DNA from: Propionivibrio sp.
Lineage (GTDB): Bacteria; Pseudomonadota; Gammaproteobacteria; Burkholderiales; Rhodocyclaceae
Length of the DNA stretch: 25,946 nt
NCBI GenBank assembly: GCA_003249625.1
Contig: QKII01000410.1
Location: 1 to 25,946, forward strand
Direction: 5' to 3'
Position 1 is the first letter of the stretch; every line of letters begins with the position of its first letter. Positions 15,259-24,049 of this stretch are shown here, one piece after another. The position numbers and the translations under genes are program-made. The notes beneath the pieces are model-generated. The model ran no database searches and was not told the DNA's origin. It was given only the letters and a program-made list of their open reading frames with translations.

Positions 15259-16377
15259 ATGGCCACGGCCGCCGTGGAGTTCAGCAAGACGCCAGGCCCG
15301 GGAACCGTTCGACTCACTGGCGATTGGATACTGAGCCGGCTGCCGGAATCACTGGAGTTTTTGCAAGCCGAGCTTCGTGGCTATGCGACCCTAAGTGCCG
15401 CATGGGAGATGTCGCGTGTGACACGCCTCGACAGTGCGGGCGCCGTGGTCCTCTGGCAGGCTTGGGGACGGCAATGGCCGGCCACGCTGGTGGCCACCGA
15501 CGAACAGCGGGAGATTCTGGCTCGGGCTGCGGCGATATCGCCGGCACTGGTTGCTCGTCTGCCTTCCTCGCCGCTGACCTGGCTGGCGCAGTTGGGCCGA
15601 CTGTTGCTATCGGCCGGAAAAAACGCCCGGGACATAACCGCGCTTGTCGGCCAGTTGGCGCTGGATATCTGCTATCTCTGTTCGCATCCACGCGATATCC
15701 CGTGGCGCGAGTTTTCAGCGACCTTGTACAAGAGTGGCGCACTGGCATTACCGGTGACGGCGCTGGTCGGCTTCCTGATCGGCATCGTTTTATCTTACCT
15801 TTCGTCTCTGCAGCTCAAGACCTTCGGTGCCGACATTTTTATTGTCAATCTCCTGGGAATCAGCGTCATTCGCGAACTCGGGCCGGTGATTGTCGCGGTG
15901 TTAGTGGCGGGGCGATCCGGTTCCGCAATGACAGCCCAGATCGGCGTCATGCGGGTCACCGAGGAAATCGATGCGCTGGCAACGATGGGGATTTCGCGAA
16001 CCGTTCGCCTCGTTCTGCCGAAAGTGGCCGCGCTGGCGGTGGCCATGCCGTTGCTGGTGATATGGTGCTCGGCGGCCGGTATCATCGGCGGCATGGTCTC
16101 GGCGAATCTGGAGATGGAGTTGGCTTACGGCTACTTCATCAGCACCTTGCCCAAGGTGGTGCCCGTGGCCAATGTCTGGATCGGTATCGGCAAGGGCTTC
16201 TGTTTCGGTCTTCTTATTGCACTGATCGCCTGCCATTTCGGATTGAAAGTGAGGCCGAACACTGAGAGCTTATCGTCCCGGACTACCTCATCGGTGGTGA
16301 CGGCAATCACGGTGGTCATCATCGTCGATGCCGTATTCGCGGTGCTGACACGTCGTGTCGGTATGCCGGGGCTATAG
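15259..16377 (+). CDS. MlaE-type lipid ABC transporter permease with N-terminal STAS domain
   Basis: This 372-residue inner-membrane protein has two parts. Residues 1-100 form a soluble STAS/MlaB-like domain: GTVRLTGDWILSRLPESLEF, then SRVTRLDSAGAVVLWQAWG with the Asp-Ser pair typical of STAS. Residues about 120-372 are the MlaE permease, with LPVTALVGFLIGIVLSYLSS, the hallmark ELGPVIVAVLVAGRSGSAMT, the cytoplasmic MRVTEEIDALATMGISRTVR segment and five to six membrane helices. In E. coli MlaB is a separate subunit that binds the ATPase MlaF; here it is fused to the permease. The stop codon TAG directly abuts the start of the ATPase gene. The expected job is phospholipid movement between inner and outer membranes. 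Confidence 0.92.
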   Translation: MATAAVEFSKTPGPGTVRLTGDWILSRLPESLEFLQAELRGYATLSAAWEMSRVTRLDSAGAVVLWQAWGRQWPATLVATDEQREILARAAAISPALVARLPSSPLTWLAQLGRLLLSAGKNARDITALVGQLALDICYLCSHPRDIPWREFSATLYKSGALALPVTALVGFLIGIVLSYLSSLQLKTFGADIFIVNLLGISVIRELGPVIVAVLVAGRSGSAMTAQIGVMRVTEEIDALATMGISRTVRLVLPKVAALAVAMPLLVIWCSAAGIIGGMVSANLEMELAYGYFISTLPKVVPVANVWIGIGKGFCFGLLIALIACHFGLKVRPNTESLSSRTTSSVVTAITVVIIVDAVFAVLTRRVGMPGL

Positions 16378-17145
16378 ATGATGGCCCCGGCGATCGAGTT
16401 GCGCGGAATTACCACGCGTTTCGGCAAGGTGGTGATCCACAACGACATTCATCTTGATGTCCGTACAGGGGATATCCTTTGCCTGGTTGGCGGTTCGGGT
16501 AGCGGGAAAACGACGCTGTTGCGCGAAATTGTCGGCTTGCTGGCACCCACCAACGGTACGGTCAAGCTGTTCGGTCACGCCGTGCTCGACCCGGACCCAC
16601 GGGTACGGCGCGACGTAAGGCGGCGCTTCGGCATGCTTTTTCAGCAAGGGGCGCTTTTTTCGGCGCTGAACGTATTCGACAATATCGCCTTCCCGTTGCG
16701 GGAGTTGCGGATTCTGGCGGAAGATCACATAAGAGATCTGGTCTTCATGAAACTGGCGATGGTCGAACTCGAACCGCACCACGCGATGCTGATGCCTGCC
16801 GAATTGTCGGGGGGAATGATCAAGCGAGTCGCGCTGGCGCGGGCGCTGGCGCTCGAACCGGAGTTACTTGTCCTTGACGAACCGACCGCTGGACTCGACC
16901 CTGACCTGGCGGATAATTTCGTTCAATTGATCGGAACGCTGCAAAAGCAACTGGGGTTCACGGTAGCGATGGTCACGCACGACCTCGATACCCTGGCGGG
17001 GCTGGCAACACGCGTCGCCGTGCTCGCCGGGCAGCGTATCATCGCCGATGCGTCACCTGCCGAGGTGCTCGAGGTGGATCATCCCTTCATTAAAACCTTT
17101 TTCTGTTCCGAGCATGCCCGGTCGGTCATGCGCCGACGGCTTTGA
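16378..17145 (+). CDS. MlaF-type lipid ABC transporter ATPase
   Basis: This 255-residue cytoplasmic ATPase energises the lipid transporter. Walker A is GGSGSGKTT (Lys44), the Q-loop lies in RRFGMLFQQGALFSALNVFD, the ABC signature is LSGGM near residue 143, and Walker B is LLVLDEPTAGLDPD (Asp167, Glu168). The His switch is in VAMVTHDLDTL. The glutamine-rich LFQQGALFSALNVFDNIAF region and the TAGLDPD form are typical of MlaF/Ttg2A. Two ATG codons stand in tandem directly after the permease stop; either may be used. The MCE gene starts 13 bases after its stop. Confidence 0.94.
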   Translation: MMAPAIELRGITTRFGKVVIHNDIHLDVRTGDILCLVGGSGSGKTTLLREIVGLLAPTNGTVKLFGHAVLDPDPRVRRDVRRRFGMLFQQGALFSALNVFDNIAFPLRELRILAEDHIRDLVFMKLAMVELEPHHAMLMPAELSGGMIKRVALARALALEPELLVLDEPTAGLDPDLADNFVQLIGTLQKQLGFTVAMVTHDLDTLAGLATRVAVLAGQRIIADASPAEVLEVDHPFIKTFFCSEHARSVMRRRL

Positions 17146-17158
17146 CGCGAGGATAACC

Positions 17159-18094
17159 ATGGAAAATCGTGCGCACGCGCTGATCGCGGGACTGTTTCTG
17201 CTGCTTCTCGGGGCCGCTGCCGTGGCGTCGCTTTGGTGGTTCAGCGGGAGCAGCGACGAGACCAACACCTATATCGTTGAGTCTCGAAGGAATGTCACCG
17301 GACTTAACCCGCAGGCGCAGGTACGTTTTCGCGGCATCAGTGTCGGCAGGGTGGAAAAGATCCTGCTTGATCCTGCCGATGCGAACAATACGCTGATTAC
17401 CATCAGCGTTCAGAAGCATATCCCGATTACGCGGAGCACCATAGCGCAACTCGGCTACCAGGGAGTAACCGGGATCGCCCATGTCTTGCTCGAAGACTCT
17501 GGCCAGGGAACCGATCTACTGGTCAGTGACAAGGCCAATCCGGCGCGGATTGCCATGCAAGACTCCTTCGTCCAGGAGTTGAGCGACGCGGGCGGCGAAA
17601 CATTGCGTCAGGCACGCGACCTGTTGTTGGGGATGAACGACTTGCTGCGACCGGAAAATCGCCAACTGTTGGTGCAGACGCTGGACCATATTGAGGCGAG
17701 CACCCGCCATGCCCGCGAAACGACGGCGCGTCTGGAACGACTGTTCAGCGCGGAGAACCTGGTTCGCGTCAATTCCACTCTAGTGCTCGCCGAGAAGACC
17801 GTAGCGCAGGCGGGTCCCTTCTTTTCGGAGGCACGTGATCTCGTAGCCAGCCTAAAAACGGCCAGTGAGAAATTTCAAACGGCACTGGGCGATTCGCAGA
17901 TCGGTGGTTTCGGTGCGTTGGCGCCACGGCTCAATGAGCTGACCACGGAACTTTCGACAACCTCACATCAACTTGGTCGCGTACTTCAGATGCTGGAAGA
18001 GTCGCCGCAAAGCCTGATTTTCGGCCGCCAGCATATCGAGCCTGGTCCGGGCGAATCCGGATTCGTGGTCCCCGTCAAGGAGCGGAATAGATGA
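17159..18094 (+). CDS. MCE-domain (MlaD-like) periplasmic lipid-binding protein
   Basis: This 311-residue protein is anchored by an N-terminal helix (ALIAGLFLLLLGAAAVASLW, about residues 7-26) and exposed to the periplasm. The MCE domain spans about residues 38-120 and includes YIVESRRNVTGLNPQAQVRF, RGISVGRVEKILLDP and GYQGVTGIAHVLLED. The rest (about 130-290) is long and helical with coiled-coil-like heptads, as in PqiB/YebT-type and Mce proteins; E. coli MlaD is shorter (about 180 residues). The start at 17159 has GAGGATAACC directly upstream. A longer frame opening at 17048 would overlap the ATPase gene and is rejected. Its stop overlaps the lipoprotein start as ATGA. Confidence 0.93.
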   Translation: MENRAHALIAGLFLLLLGAAAVASLWWFSGSSDETNTYIVESRRNVTGLNPQAQVRFRGISVGRVEKILLDPADANNTLITISVQKHIPITRSTIAQLGYQGVTGIAHVLLEDSGQGTDLLVSDKANPARIAMQDSFVQELSDAGGETLRQARDLLLGMNDLLRPENRQLLVQTLDHIEASTRHARETTARLERLFSAENLVRVNSTLVLAEKTVAQAGPFFSEARDLVASLKTASEKFQTALGDSQIGGFGALAPRLNELTTELSTTSHQLGRVLQMLEESPQSLIFGRQHIEPGPGESGFVVPVKERNR

Positions 18095-18699
18095 TTAAGC
18101 CAGTGCTTCCGATCGCCCTTGCGATGCTTGCGGGCTGCGCGGGAACTCCTCGATCCAATACATTTGTTTCCGTTTACGATTTTGGAATGCCAGCCGAGGC
18201 GATGCCGAGTGCCACGGCAAACAATGGGCGCCTGATGGCGCTCGAAGTCAGGGCAGCTCCCTGGCTCGATGCACCAAATATCACCTATCGGCTGGCTTAT
18301 GACGAACCGCTCAAACGCCGCCAATATGCTGAAAGCAGGTGGGCGAGTCCGCCGGCGAGTTTGCTGGCCCAGCATTTGCTTCAGAGAACCGGCCTCGTCA
18401 GCGCAAACGGTGGCACCGTGACGTCCTGTGTGGCTCGACTGTCGCTTCAGGAGTTTTCACAACGGTTCGAGACGCCACGGACGAGCTATGCGATTGTCCA
18501 GGGGCAGGTCGAAGTGGTGGACGGAAAGCGGCACTTGCTGGCGAGCCGTACGTTGCGTGCGCAAACCAGAGCAGCCTCCGCCGACGCATCAGGAGGAGTG
18601 ATCGCACTGGTGGCGGCAAGTGGCGAACTGGCCTCACAACTCGAAGACTGGCTTGGTCGTCTGGAAAAGGACGGTATTCTCAAACACTGCGGTGATTGA
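18091..18699 (+). CDS. ABC-type transport auxiliary lipoprotein (PqiC-like)
   Basis: This 202-residue protein has a lipoprotein signal peptide: MIKPVLPIALAMLAGC, with lipobox LAGC and lipidated Cys16. The next residues are Ala and Gly, not Asp, which predicts outer-membrane sorting. The body resembles the PqiC family: FVSVYDFG near the start, LEVRAAPWLDAPNITYRLAY, then YAESRWASPPASLLAQHLLQ, and a Cys pair (Cys112 region and the C-terminal HCGD) that could form a disulfide. Such lipoproteins accompany MCE transporters and probably receive lipids at the outer membrane. It is the last clear gene of the ppx-led operon, coupled to the MCE gene by a 4-base overlap. Confidence 0.88.
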   Translation: MIKPVLPIALAMLAGCAGTPRSNTFVSVYDFGMPAEAMPSATANNGRLMALEVRAAPWLDAPNITYRLAYDEPLKRRQYAESRWASPPASLLAQHLLQRTGLVSANGGTVTSCVARLSLQEFSQRFETPRTSYAIVQGQVEVVDGKRHLLASRTLRAQTRAASADASGGVIALVAASGELASQLEDWLGRLEKDGILKHCGD

Positions 18700-18774
18700 T
18701 GGCCATCGTTGCCTTGGCGGATGCCTGGCCCGTTGGGGTGGTTTGCAATATTCAATGAAAACAGGGTTCAGGGA

Positions 18775-21700
18775 ATGTTTGGTTTTATCCAGCGGTTGAT
18801 CGGGAAATTGAGCGTCAGCCGCAAGTTGGTGCTGATATATTTTCTCGACTTGTCGGCAGTCATTTTCGTTTCGTCGATTCTGATCAACGAAAAGTTTATT
18901 GCTATCGATTTCGCTCGCAAGGAAATCATCGGTAACGCGTATATCAGCGCCGTGCGCGACGTCATCCTTCCGGCGCAGTTTCCTGCGCCGGACGATCGGG
19001 CGGAACGCGTGCTCGATGCCGAACGCGAGCACGGCTCAGCGCTGGGAAGCCACGATCTGGCGCTGCAACTGGCCGACCGGCTGCGGCAGGTGGAAAAACG
19101 TGTGGATTTGTCTCCTTGGTCCGCTCAATACCTGGCGCCAGCCGTCCTGTCTCTGGTAACGCGGATCGGCAACCATTCGAACCTGATCCTGGATCCTGAT
19201 CTCGACAGCTACTACACCATGTCGTTGGTCGTCTTGCGTTTTCCAGAACTCTTCGATGTCGCGCCGCGTCTGACGGAGAAGGCGCTCGCGGTGAGCAAAG
19301 CAGATTCAGCTGAGCTTCGCCGGCAGAGACAGACCGAATACCTGATCGTCGAAGGACGGCTGGACGCGCTGACACAAAGCATGGCGTCCGACTACGCCGA
19401 GGCTGTTGCCGCGGGTGACGGGCCGCTGAGGAGAGCGCTTGATCCGTCCCGGGCACGTCTTCTGACGGCCATTGAAGTGCTGCGTACGTCAGCGAGGCGC
19501 GAGGCACTCAGCTTGCCGGACGTGGATTCCGGGCCGGAGATTCGCAAGGGCGAAGCAGCGGTGATGGAGAGCCTCCGGTTTGCCTGGAACGATGCGAGTA
19601 CGTCGCTGAACAAACTCCTGTCCTCACGCATCGACAAGCTTTTCTCCCGCATGTGGTGGCATCTGGGAGCCGCCGCGTTGCTGTTGCTTGTGATCCTTTC
19701 GGTTGTTTATTTCGTCGCACGGATGATCGCCTTGCCCATCCGCCGCCTCGCCACGGTTGCTGGTGAGGTCAGTCGAACAGCGGATTATTCGCTGCGCGCG
19801 CAATGGAGTGCCGGTGACGAACTGGGCCGCCTTGTCGATGCGTTCAACAGCATGCTCGGGCAACTCGACCGTTTCCGACTCGTTCAGCAGGAATTGGCGG
19901 CGAGCGCTCGCGCTGCGGCGGCGCAGCGTGAATTGCTGGAGGCCATCCCGATGCCGTTGATGGTAACTGCGATTCCGCAGCACGAGATCCTGCACGCAAA
20001 CGCGCCGGCCTTGGCGTGGCTGCAGGATCGCTCCGCGGACCCGTGGCTTCGCGGGCTGACGCGGCCGTTGCGCGCACAATTCTTTCAACAACTGGCGGAC
20101 CGGGGCCGGGTCGATGAATTCGAAGCTCTCTGGCATGGTCCGGACGAGGATCGCTGGGCGCTCCTGTCGGCGCGGCGGCTCAACTATCAGGATCAGGACG
20201 CGGTCCTCACGACGTTTGCCCCGATCGGCCGCATCAAGCAGATGGAGTCGCGCCTGGAATTGTGGGCCAAGGTATTCGAGGCATCCTCGGAGAGCATCAT
20301 GGTGACCAATGCCGAACGCGAGATCGTCACGGTCAATCGCGCTTTCCAGAGGACAACGTCGTTCGAGTACTCCGAAGTGATCGGCCGACAACCGGATTTT
20401 CTGCGTTCCGGCCATCATTCCGACAACTTTTTTGAACAGGTGTGGGGAACCGCCCGCGCCCGTGGTTCCTGGCAGGGCGAACAATGGATCCGGCGCAAGA
20501 ACGGCGAGACGTTCCCGATCTGGGTAGTCGTCAACGCAGTGCGCAACGCACGCGGGGAGGTTATCCATTTCGTTGCTACCTTCCTCGATATCAGCGAACG
20601 CAAGGATAACGAACGACGGATCAGCCATCTCGCACACCACGACACACTCACTGACCTGCCGAATCGCGCGCTATGCCTCGACCGGCTGAACGTAGCCGTT
20701 CAACAAGCCAAACGCACCGGGCGCCGGGTCGGTATCCTGTTCATGGACCTCGATCGTTTCAAGAGCATCAACGATACGCTCGGCCACCATGTCGGCGATG
20801 GATTGCTGCGCTCTGTGGCTAAGCGCTTGCTGGAGGTGGTTCGCTCAGGTGATACCGTCAGCCGCTTGGGCGGCGATGAATTCATCGTGGTGTTCAGCGA
20901 TATAGACAGCATGGATGAAGTCGCACAGATCGTCGAAAAACGTCTAATTCCGTTGATCCGCGCGCCGCATCTGATCGATGGGGTCGAACTCAATGTGTCA
21001 TGCAGTGTAGGTGTCGCGGTATATCCTGAAAACGGGGAAACCGTCGATATTCTCATGCGTAACGCGGATGCGGCGATGTATCACGCCAAGGAAGAAGGGC
21101 GCAACAACGCGCAGTTCTTTACGGCCGAGATGGACAAGGCTCAGCGCGAACGCGTGCAGATCGAGCATGATTTGCACAACGCGGTCGAGCGCGACGAACT
21201 GCGTTTGCACTATCAGCCGCGCATCGATGCGTTGAGCGGCGAGCTTATCGCGGTCGAGGCGCTGGTGCGCTGGCAGCACCCCGAGCACGGTCTCGTGCCA
21301 CCCGGGCAATTTATCGCGGTAGCCGAGGAATGCGGTCTGATCGTACCGATCGGTTATTGGGTTATCGAGGAAGCCTGTCGTCAACAGGCAGAATGGCGCG
21401 ATGGAGGCGTTGGCGATATTCGAGTCTCGATCAACCTTTCGGCTGCCCAGTTCCAGGATGAAGGATTGGTGGAAGGCGTGGCAGCCATTCTGCATCGTCA
21501 CCTGAACAACGTCGGCACCATCGAATTCGAACTCACTGAGTCTCTGCTGATGATCGACCGGGGAAGGACGATCGACCAGTTGCACGGGATCAAGGCGCTC
21601 GGGGTTTCGTTGTCGATCGATGATTTTGGCACCGGTTACTCGAGCTTGAATTATCTCTATCGCTTCCCGATCGACAAACTCAAGATCGACCAGTCATTCG

Positions 21701-21948
21701 TGAGCGACATGCTTACCGATCCGAAGGACTATGCGATTACCCGAGCCATCATCGGCCTTGGCCATACGCTCGGATTGAAGGTGGTCGGCGAGGGGGTGGA
21801 AACAATCGAACAGCGCTTCGCCCTGGCTTCCGCCGGATGCGATGAATTGCAGGGTTACTACTTCAGCCGCCCTTTGCCACCAGGAAACCTGGCGGAATGG
21901 TTCATTACGTGGCGGGAAAACAACCAAGCCATCGAACTGGAGGAATGA
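18775..21948 (+). CDS. Membrane-bound HAMP-PAS-PAS-GGDEF-EAL cyclic-di-GMP enzyme
   Basis: This 1057-residue protein has, in order, a membrane helix at about 18-37, a periplasmic helical sensor region of about 260 residues containing ILDPDLDSYYTMSLVVLRFP, and a second helix (LGAAALLLLVILSVVYFVA) near 300. HAMP (PIRRLATVAGEVSRTADYSL), a divergent PAS near 385-490, a standard PAS-PAC near 500-615, GGDEF and EAL domains follow. The cyclase site GGDEF is intact at 699-703 with an inhibitory RxxD site (RSGD) five residues upstream. The phosphodiesterase site is intact: EALVRW from residue 828, then NLSAAQF, ELTES, DDFGTGYSSL and GEGVET. Both activities are therefore possible. ATG 18775 after CAGGGTTCAGGGA is preferred; a TTG at 18709 or ATG at 18721 would add up to 22 residues. 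It may share the operon 75 bases upstream. Confidence 0.92.
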   Translation: MFGFIQRLIGKLSVSRKLVLIYFLDLSAVIFVSSILINEKFIAIDFARKEIIGNAYISAVRDVILPAQFPAPDDRAERVLDAEREHGSALGSHDLALQLADRLRQVEKRVDLSPWSAQYLAPAVLSLVTRIGNHSNLILDPDLDSYYTMSLVVLRFPELFDVAPRLTEKALAVSKADSAELRRQRQTEYLIVEGRLDALTQSMASDYAEAVAAGDGPLRRALDPSRARLLTAIEVLRTSARREALSLPDVDSGPEIRKGEAAVMESLRFAWNDASTSLNKLLSSRIDKLFSRMWWHLGAAALLLLVILSVVYFVARMIALPIRRLATVAGEVSRTADYSLRAQWSAGDELGRLVDAFNSMLGQLDRFRLVQQELAASARAAAAQRELLEAIPMPLMVTAIPQHEILHANAPALAWLQDRSADPWLRGLTRPLRAQFFQQLADRGRVDEFEALWHGPDEDRWALLSARRLNYQDQDAVLTTFAPIGRIKQMESRLELWAKVFEASSESIMVTNAEREIVTVNRAFQRTTSFEYSEVIGRQPDFLRSGHHSDNFFEQVWGTARARGSWQGEQWIRRKNGETFPIWVVVNAVRNARGEVIHFVATFLDISERKDNERRISHLAHHDTLTDLPNRALCLDRLNVAVQQAKRTGRRVGILFMDLDRFKSINDTLGHHVGDGLLRSVAKRLLEVVRSGDTVSRLGGDEFIVVFSDIDSMDEVAQIVEKRLIPLIRAPHLIDGVELNVSCSVGVAVYPENGETVDILMRNADAAMYHAKEEGRNNAQFFTAEMDKAQRERVQIEHDLHNAVERDELRLHYQPRIDALSGELIAVEALVRWQHPEHGLVPPGQFIAVAEECGLIVPIGYWVIEEACRQQAEWRDGGVGDIRVSINLSAAQFQDEGLVEGVAAILHRHLNNVGTIEFELTESLLMIDRGRTIDQLHGIKALGVSLSIDDFGTGYSSLNYLYRFPIDKLKIDQSFVSDMLTDPKDYAITRAIIGLGHTLGLKVVGEGVETIEQRFALASAGCDELQGYYFSRPLPPGNLAEWFITWRENNQAIELEE

Positions 21949-21991
21949 ACCTCTCGACGAAGTTTCCCGGAGTCGTCATTTTGCGGCAAAC

Positions 21992-22222
21992 CTATCGCGT
22001 GGCATGCCCCCGGCGCTGCTTTACGGGTCGGTATTTTTTAAAAATCGTCCTTGCATCAAGTTCCGCTCGCTCCTGTGTGCAGATCGACGGATCGTCGTCA
22101 TGGCCGCTGAAGTATTCATCTTCCTGTGCTCGCATGACAATATCGATGGCCACTTCGTCGCGCAGGGTATAGATCTCCGTCAGCAGCGTGGCGACTTCGT
22201 CCAAATGTTCTTCGTAGGTCAT
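21992..22222 (-). CDS. Small protein of unknown function overlapping the end of ycaO
   Basis: This 76-residue protein starts MTYEEHLDEVATLLTEIYTL. Its ATG overlaps the ycaO stop (ATGA), and GGGGAGAGA inside the last ycaO codons is its ribosome site, so it is very probably translated by coupling. The first 60 residues are acidic and helix-prone (DEVAIDIVMRAQEDEYFSGH, then Asp-rich DDDPS). The last 16 are strongly basic (FKKYRPVKQRRGHATR). It has a single Cys (SICTQER) and no signal peptide or membrane segment. I recognise no family. It lacks the Cys/Ser/Thr-rich core expected of a YcaO-modified precursor peptide, so it may be an accessory partner, but this is inference. Confidence 0.75.
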   Translation of the reverse strand: MTYEEHLDEVATLLTEIYTLRDEVAIDIVMRAQEDEYFSGHDDDPSICTQERAELDARTIFKKYRPVKQRRGHATR

Positions 22223-23964
22223 GATTCTCTCCCCATCGCTTTTTGACGGTGAACCTTGGTGTAGGCTTCCAGCAACCTGCGATGCATGAGAAAGCCATCG
22301 AGCTCGACACCGGCTACAGGCATCGCGAAGAAACGTTTCTCACGTGTCAACAGCGCCTCGGCTTCCATGAGTGTCCGCTGTCCATAGAGTGATTCGAGCG
22401 CGCTACGGAATGTTTCGAATTCGTTTGTCTTGCTCAGGTGGATCAAGTTCTCGATACAGCGATAGACCGCCAGTCGCGCCGGGTTGATCTGTGCGAAATG
22501 GCGTACCCACTGGCAGCCTTCGAGTGTAGCGTCCTCGTCGGCAATCGCCAGTGCGAGAAGCAGCTTGAGTTCGCCGACGCGCAGGTCTTCCCAGATGGAT
22601 CCGGAATCCGCCGCCAAACCGATCAAAGCGGCAACCGGGCGTTGATCGTCAATCCCTGAATCGTTCAACGTGTCGAGCAGGCATTCGCACTCTTCGTCGT
22701 CAAGATCGGAAAGGTAGAGAATCGGTTCGCGAACCTCGTTGCCGAAGCTGTTGTTTTCGAATTCGAGATCGTCGATCGGGTAGATCTCCGACACGCCGGG
22801 GACGATAATCCGGCAAGCATACATCCCGAGATGGCTGTAGTCGGCGACATGGATCGCGTGCCCCTCCTTGTGGAGCAGGTCGACCAGGCAGGCATAATCC
22901 TCGCGCGTGGAGGTGCTGAAATCCCAGTCGGTGAAATCGAAATCGGGCGAATCGCCGAGGAAGTTCCAGTGGATCACGCCGCTCGAATCGACGAAATGGA
23001 TTTCCAGATTGGGCGCACTGGCGACTTCATCGAGGTCGAAGACCGGTTCGGGAAAGCCGCCGAGCGCGTCCAGCGCACGGCCCTGCAGGAGTTCGGTCAC
23101 GGCGCGCTCAAGGGCGATGCCGAAGCGCGGATGCGCCCCGAAACTGGCGTAGCAGCCCTGATCAGCCGGGTTCAGCAGCACGACACAGAGAACGGGGTAG
23201 CGTCCCCCAAGCGATGCGTCCTTGATCCGGATTCCGAAGCCGGCAGCGCGCAACTCGTCGATATCCTTTTTCAGCTGCGGATAACGGGCGATGACCGACG
23301 TCGGGACGTCCGGCAGGCACAATCCCTCGCGGATGACGCGGAATTTGACATGCCTCTCAATGATTTCCGAGAGTGCCTGCGCGCGCGCCTCTTCGATACT
23401 GTTGCCAGCCGACATGCCGTTACTGACATAGAGGTTGCCGATGATGTTGACCGGGAACCAGACGACTTCGTCATCGCTGAGGCGTGCAAAGGGCAGGGCG
23501 CAGATGCCGCGTTCGCTGTTGCCGGAGTTGAGGTCGACCAACGTCTGCGCCGGGATGCTGCCGTCCGGGTTGTACAGCTCCTGCAACTCCGGTGTCAGCA
23601 ACTCATCGGGCCAGGTATCATCGTTCTCCTCGACCGCGAACCAGCGCTCCTCCGGGTGGTGCGTATAGCGGTCGTCGGCGAATTCCTTGCCGAGGTAGTA
23701 GTGGCTCCAGAAATAGTTGGTCGACAGCCGTTCGATGAACTCCCCCAATGCGCTGGCACGGGCGGCGAGCTGGCTGCTTCCCTTGCCGTTGGAAAAAAGC
23801 AGCGGACAGTCCCGGTCGGCGACATGTACCGACCAGATACCGTCGATCGGGTTGAGCCAGGAACGCTCCTCGACGTGGAAACCGATCTTCGTCAGTTCGG
23901 CCTGCATCCGGCTTATTGATGCTTCGAGCGAGGCATCCTTTCCGGCGATGAAATGTTCGTTCAT
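22219..23964 (-). CDS. ycaO: YcaO-domain protein of the E. coli YcaO type
   Basis: This 581-residue protein closely follows E. coli YcaO (586 residues) over its full length. The start at 23964 (MNEHFIAGKDASLEAS) has GAGGA 7 bases upstream; an upstream extension of 53 residues is rejected. Lys9, Ser16, Glu75 and Glu78 (SALGEFIERLSTNY) fall at the same positions as the ATP/Mg-binding residues of E. coli YcaO. Other shared blocks are NIIGNLYVSNGMSAGNS, ALSEIIERHVKFR, ASFGAHPRFGIALERAVTEL and HVADYSHLGMYACRIIVPGV. YcaO proteins phosphorylate an amide backbone using ATP. E. coli YcaO has been linked genetically to beta-methylthiolation of ribosomal protein S12 with RimO, but its substrate is uncertain. 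No rimO gene is in the window. The C-terminal TPR-like helical region is present. Confidence 0.93.
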   Translation of the reverse strand: MNEHFIAGKDASLEASISRMQAELTKIGFHVEERSWLNPIDGIWSVHVADRDCPLLFSNGKGSSQLAARASALGEFIERLSTNYFWSHYYLGKEFADDRYTHHPEERWFAVEENDDTWPDELLTPELQELYNPDGSIPAQTLVDLNSGNSERGICALPFARLSDDEVVWFPVNIIGNLYVSNGMSAGNSIEEARAQALSEIIERHVKFRVIREGLCLPDVPTSVIARYPQLKKDIDELRAAGFGIRIKDASLGGRYPVLCVVLLNPADQGCYASFGAHPRFGIALERAVTELLQGRALDALGGFPEPVFDLDEVASAPNLEIHFVDSSGVIHWNFLGDSPDFDFTDWDFSTSTREDYACLVDLLHKEGHAIHVADYSHLGMYACRIIVPGVSEIYPIDDLEFENNSFGNEVREPILYLSDLDDEECECLLDTLNDSGIDDQRPVAALIGLAADSGSIWEDLRVGELKLLLALAIADEDATLEGCQWVRHFAQINPARLAVYRCIENLIHLSKTNEFETFRSALESLYGQRTLMEAEALLTREKRFFAMPVAGVELDGFLMHRRLLEAYTKVHRQKAMGRES

Positions 23965-24049
23965 TGATATATCCTCATCATTAACAATGAGATAGGGCGG
24001 TTTATTAAGGCAATTTGTTAAATATTCGCGGCGCCCAAACCGCGGTTCC

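Noticed and set aside
17048..17158. Longer N-terminus for the MCE protein
   Set aside because: It would overlap the ATPase gene by about 100 bases and add 37 non-hydrophobic residues before the membrane anchor. The ATG at 17159 has a good ribosome site.
22831..23919. Plus-strand open frame of 362 codons opposite ycaO
   Set aside because: The minus-strand frame matches E. coli YcaO along its full length, including ATP-site residues, so this is a shadow.
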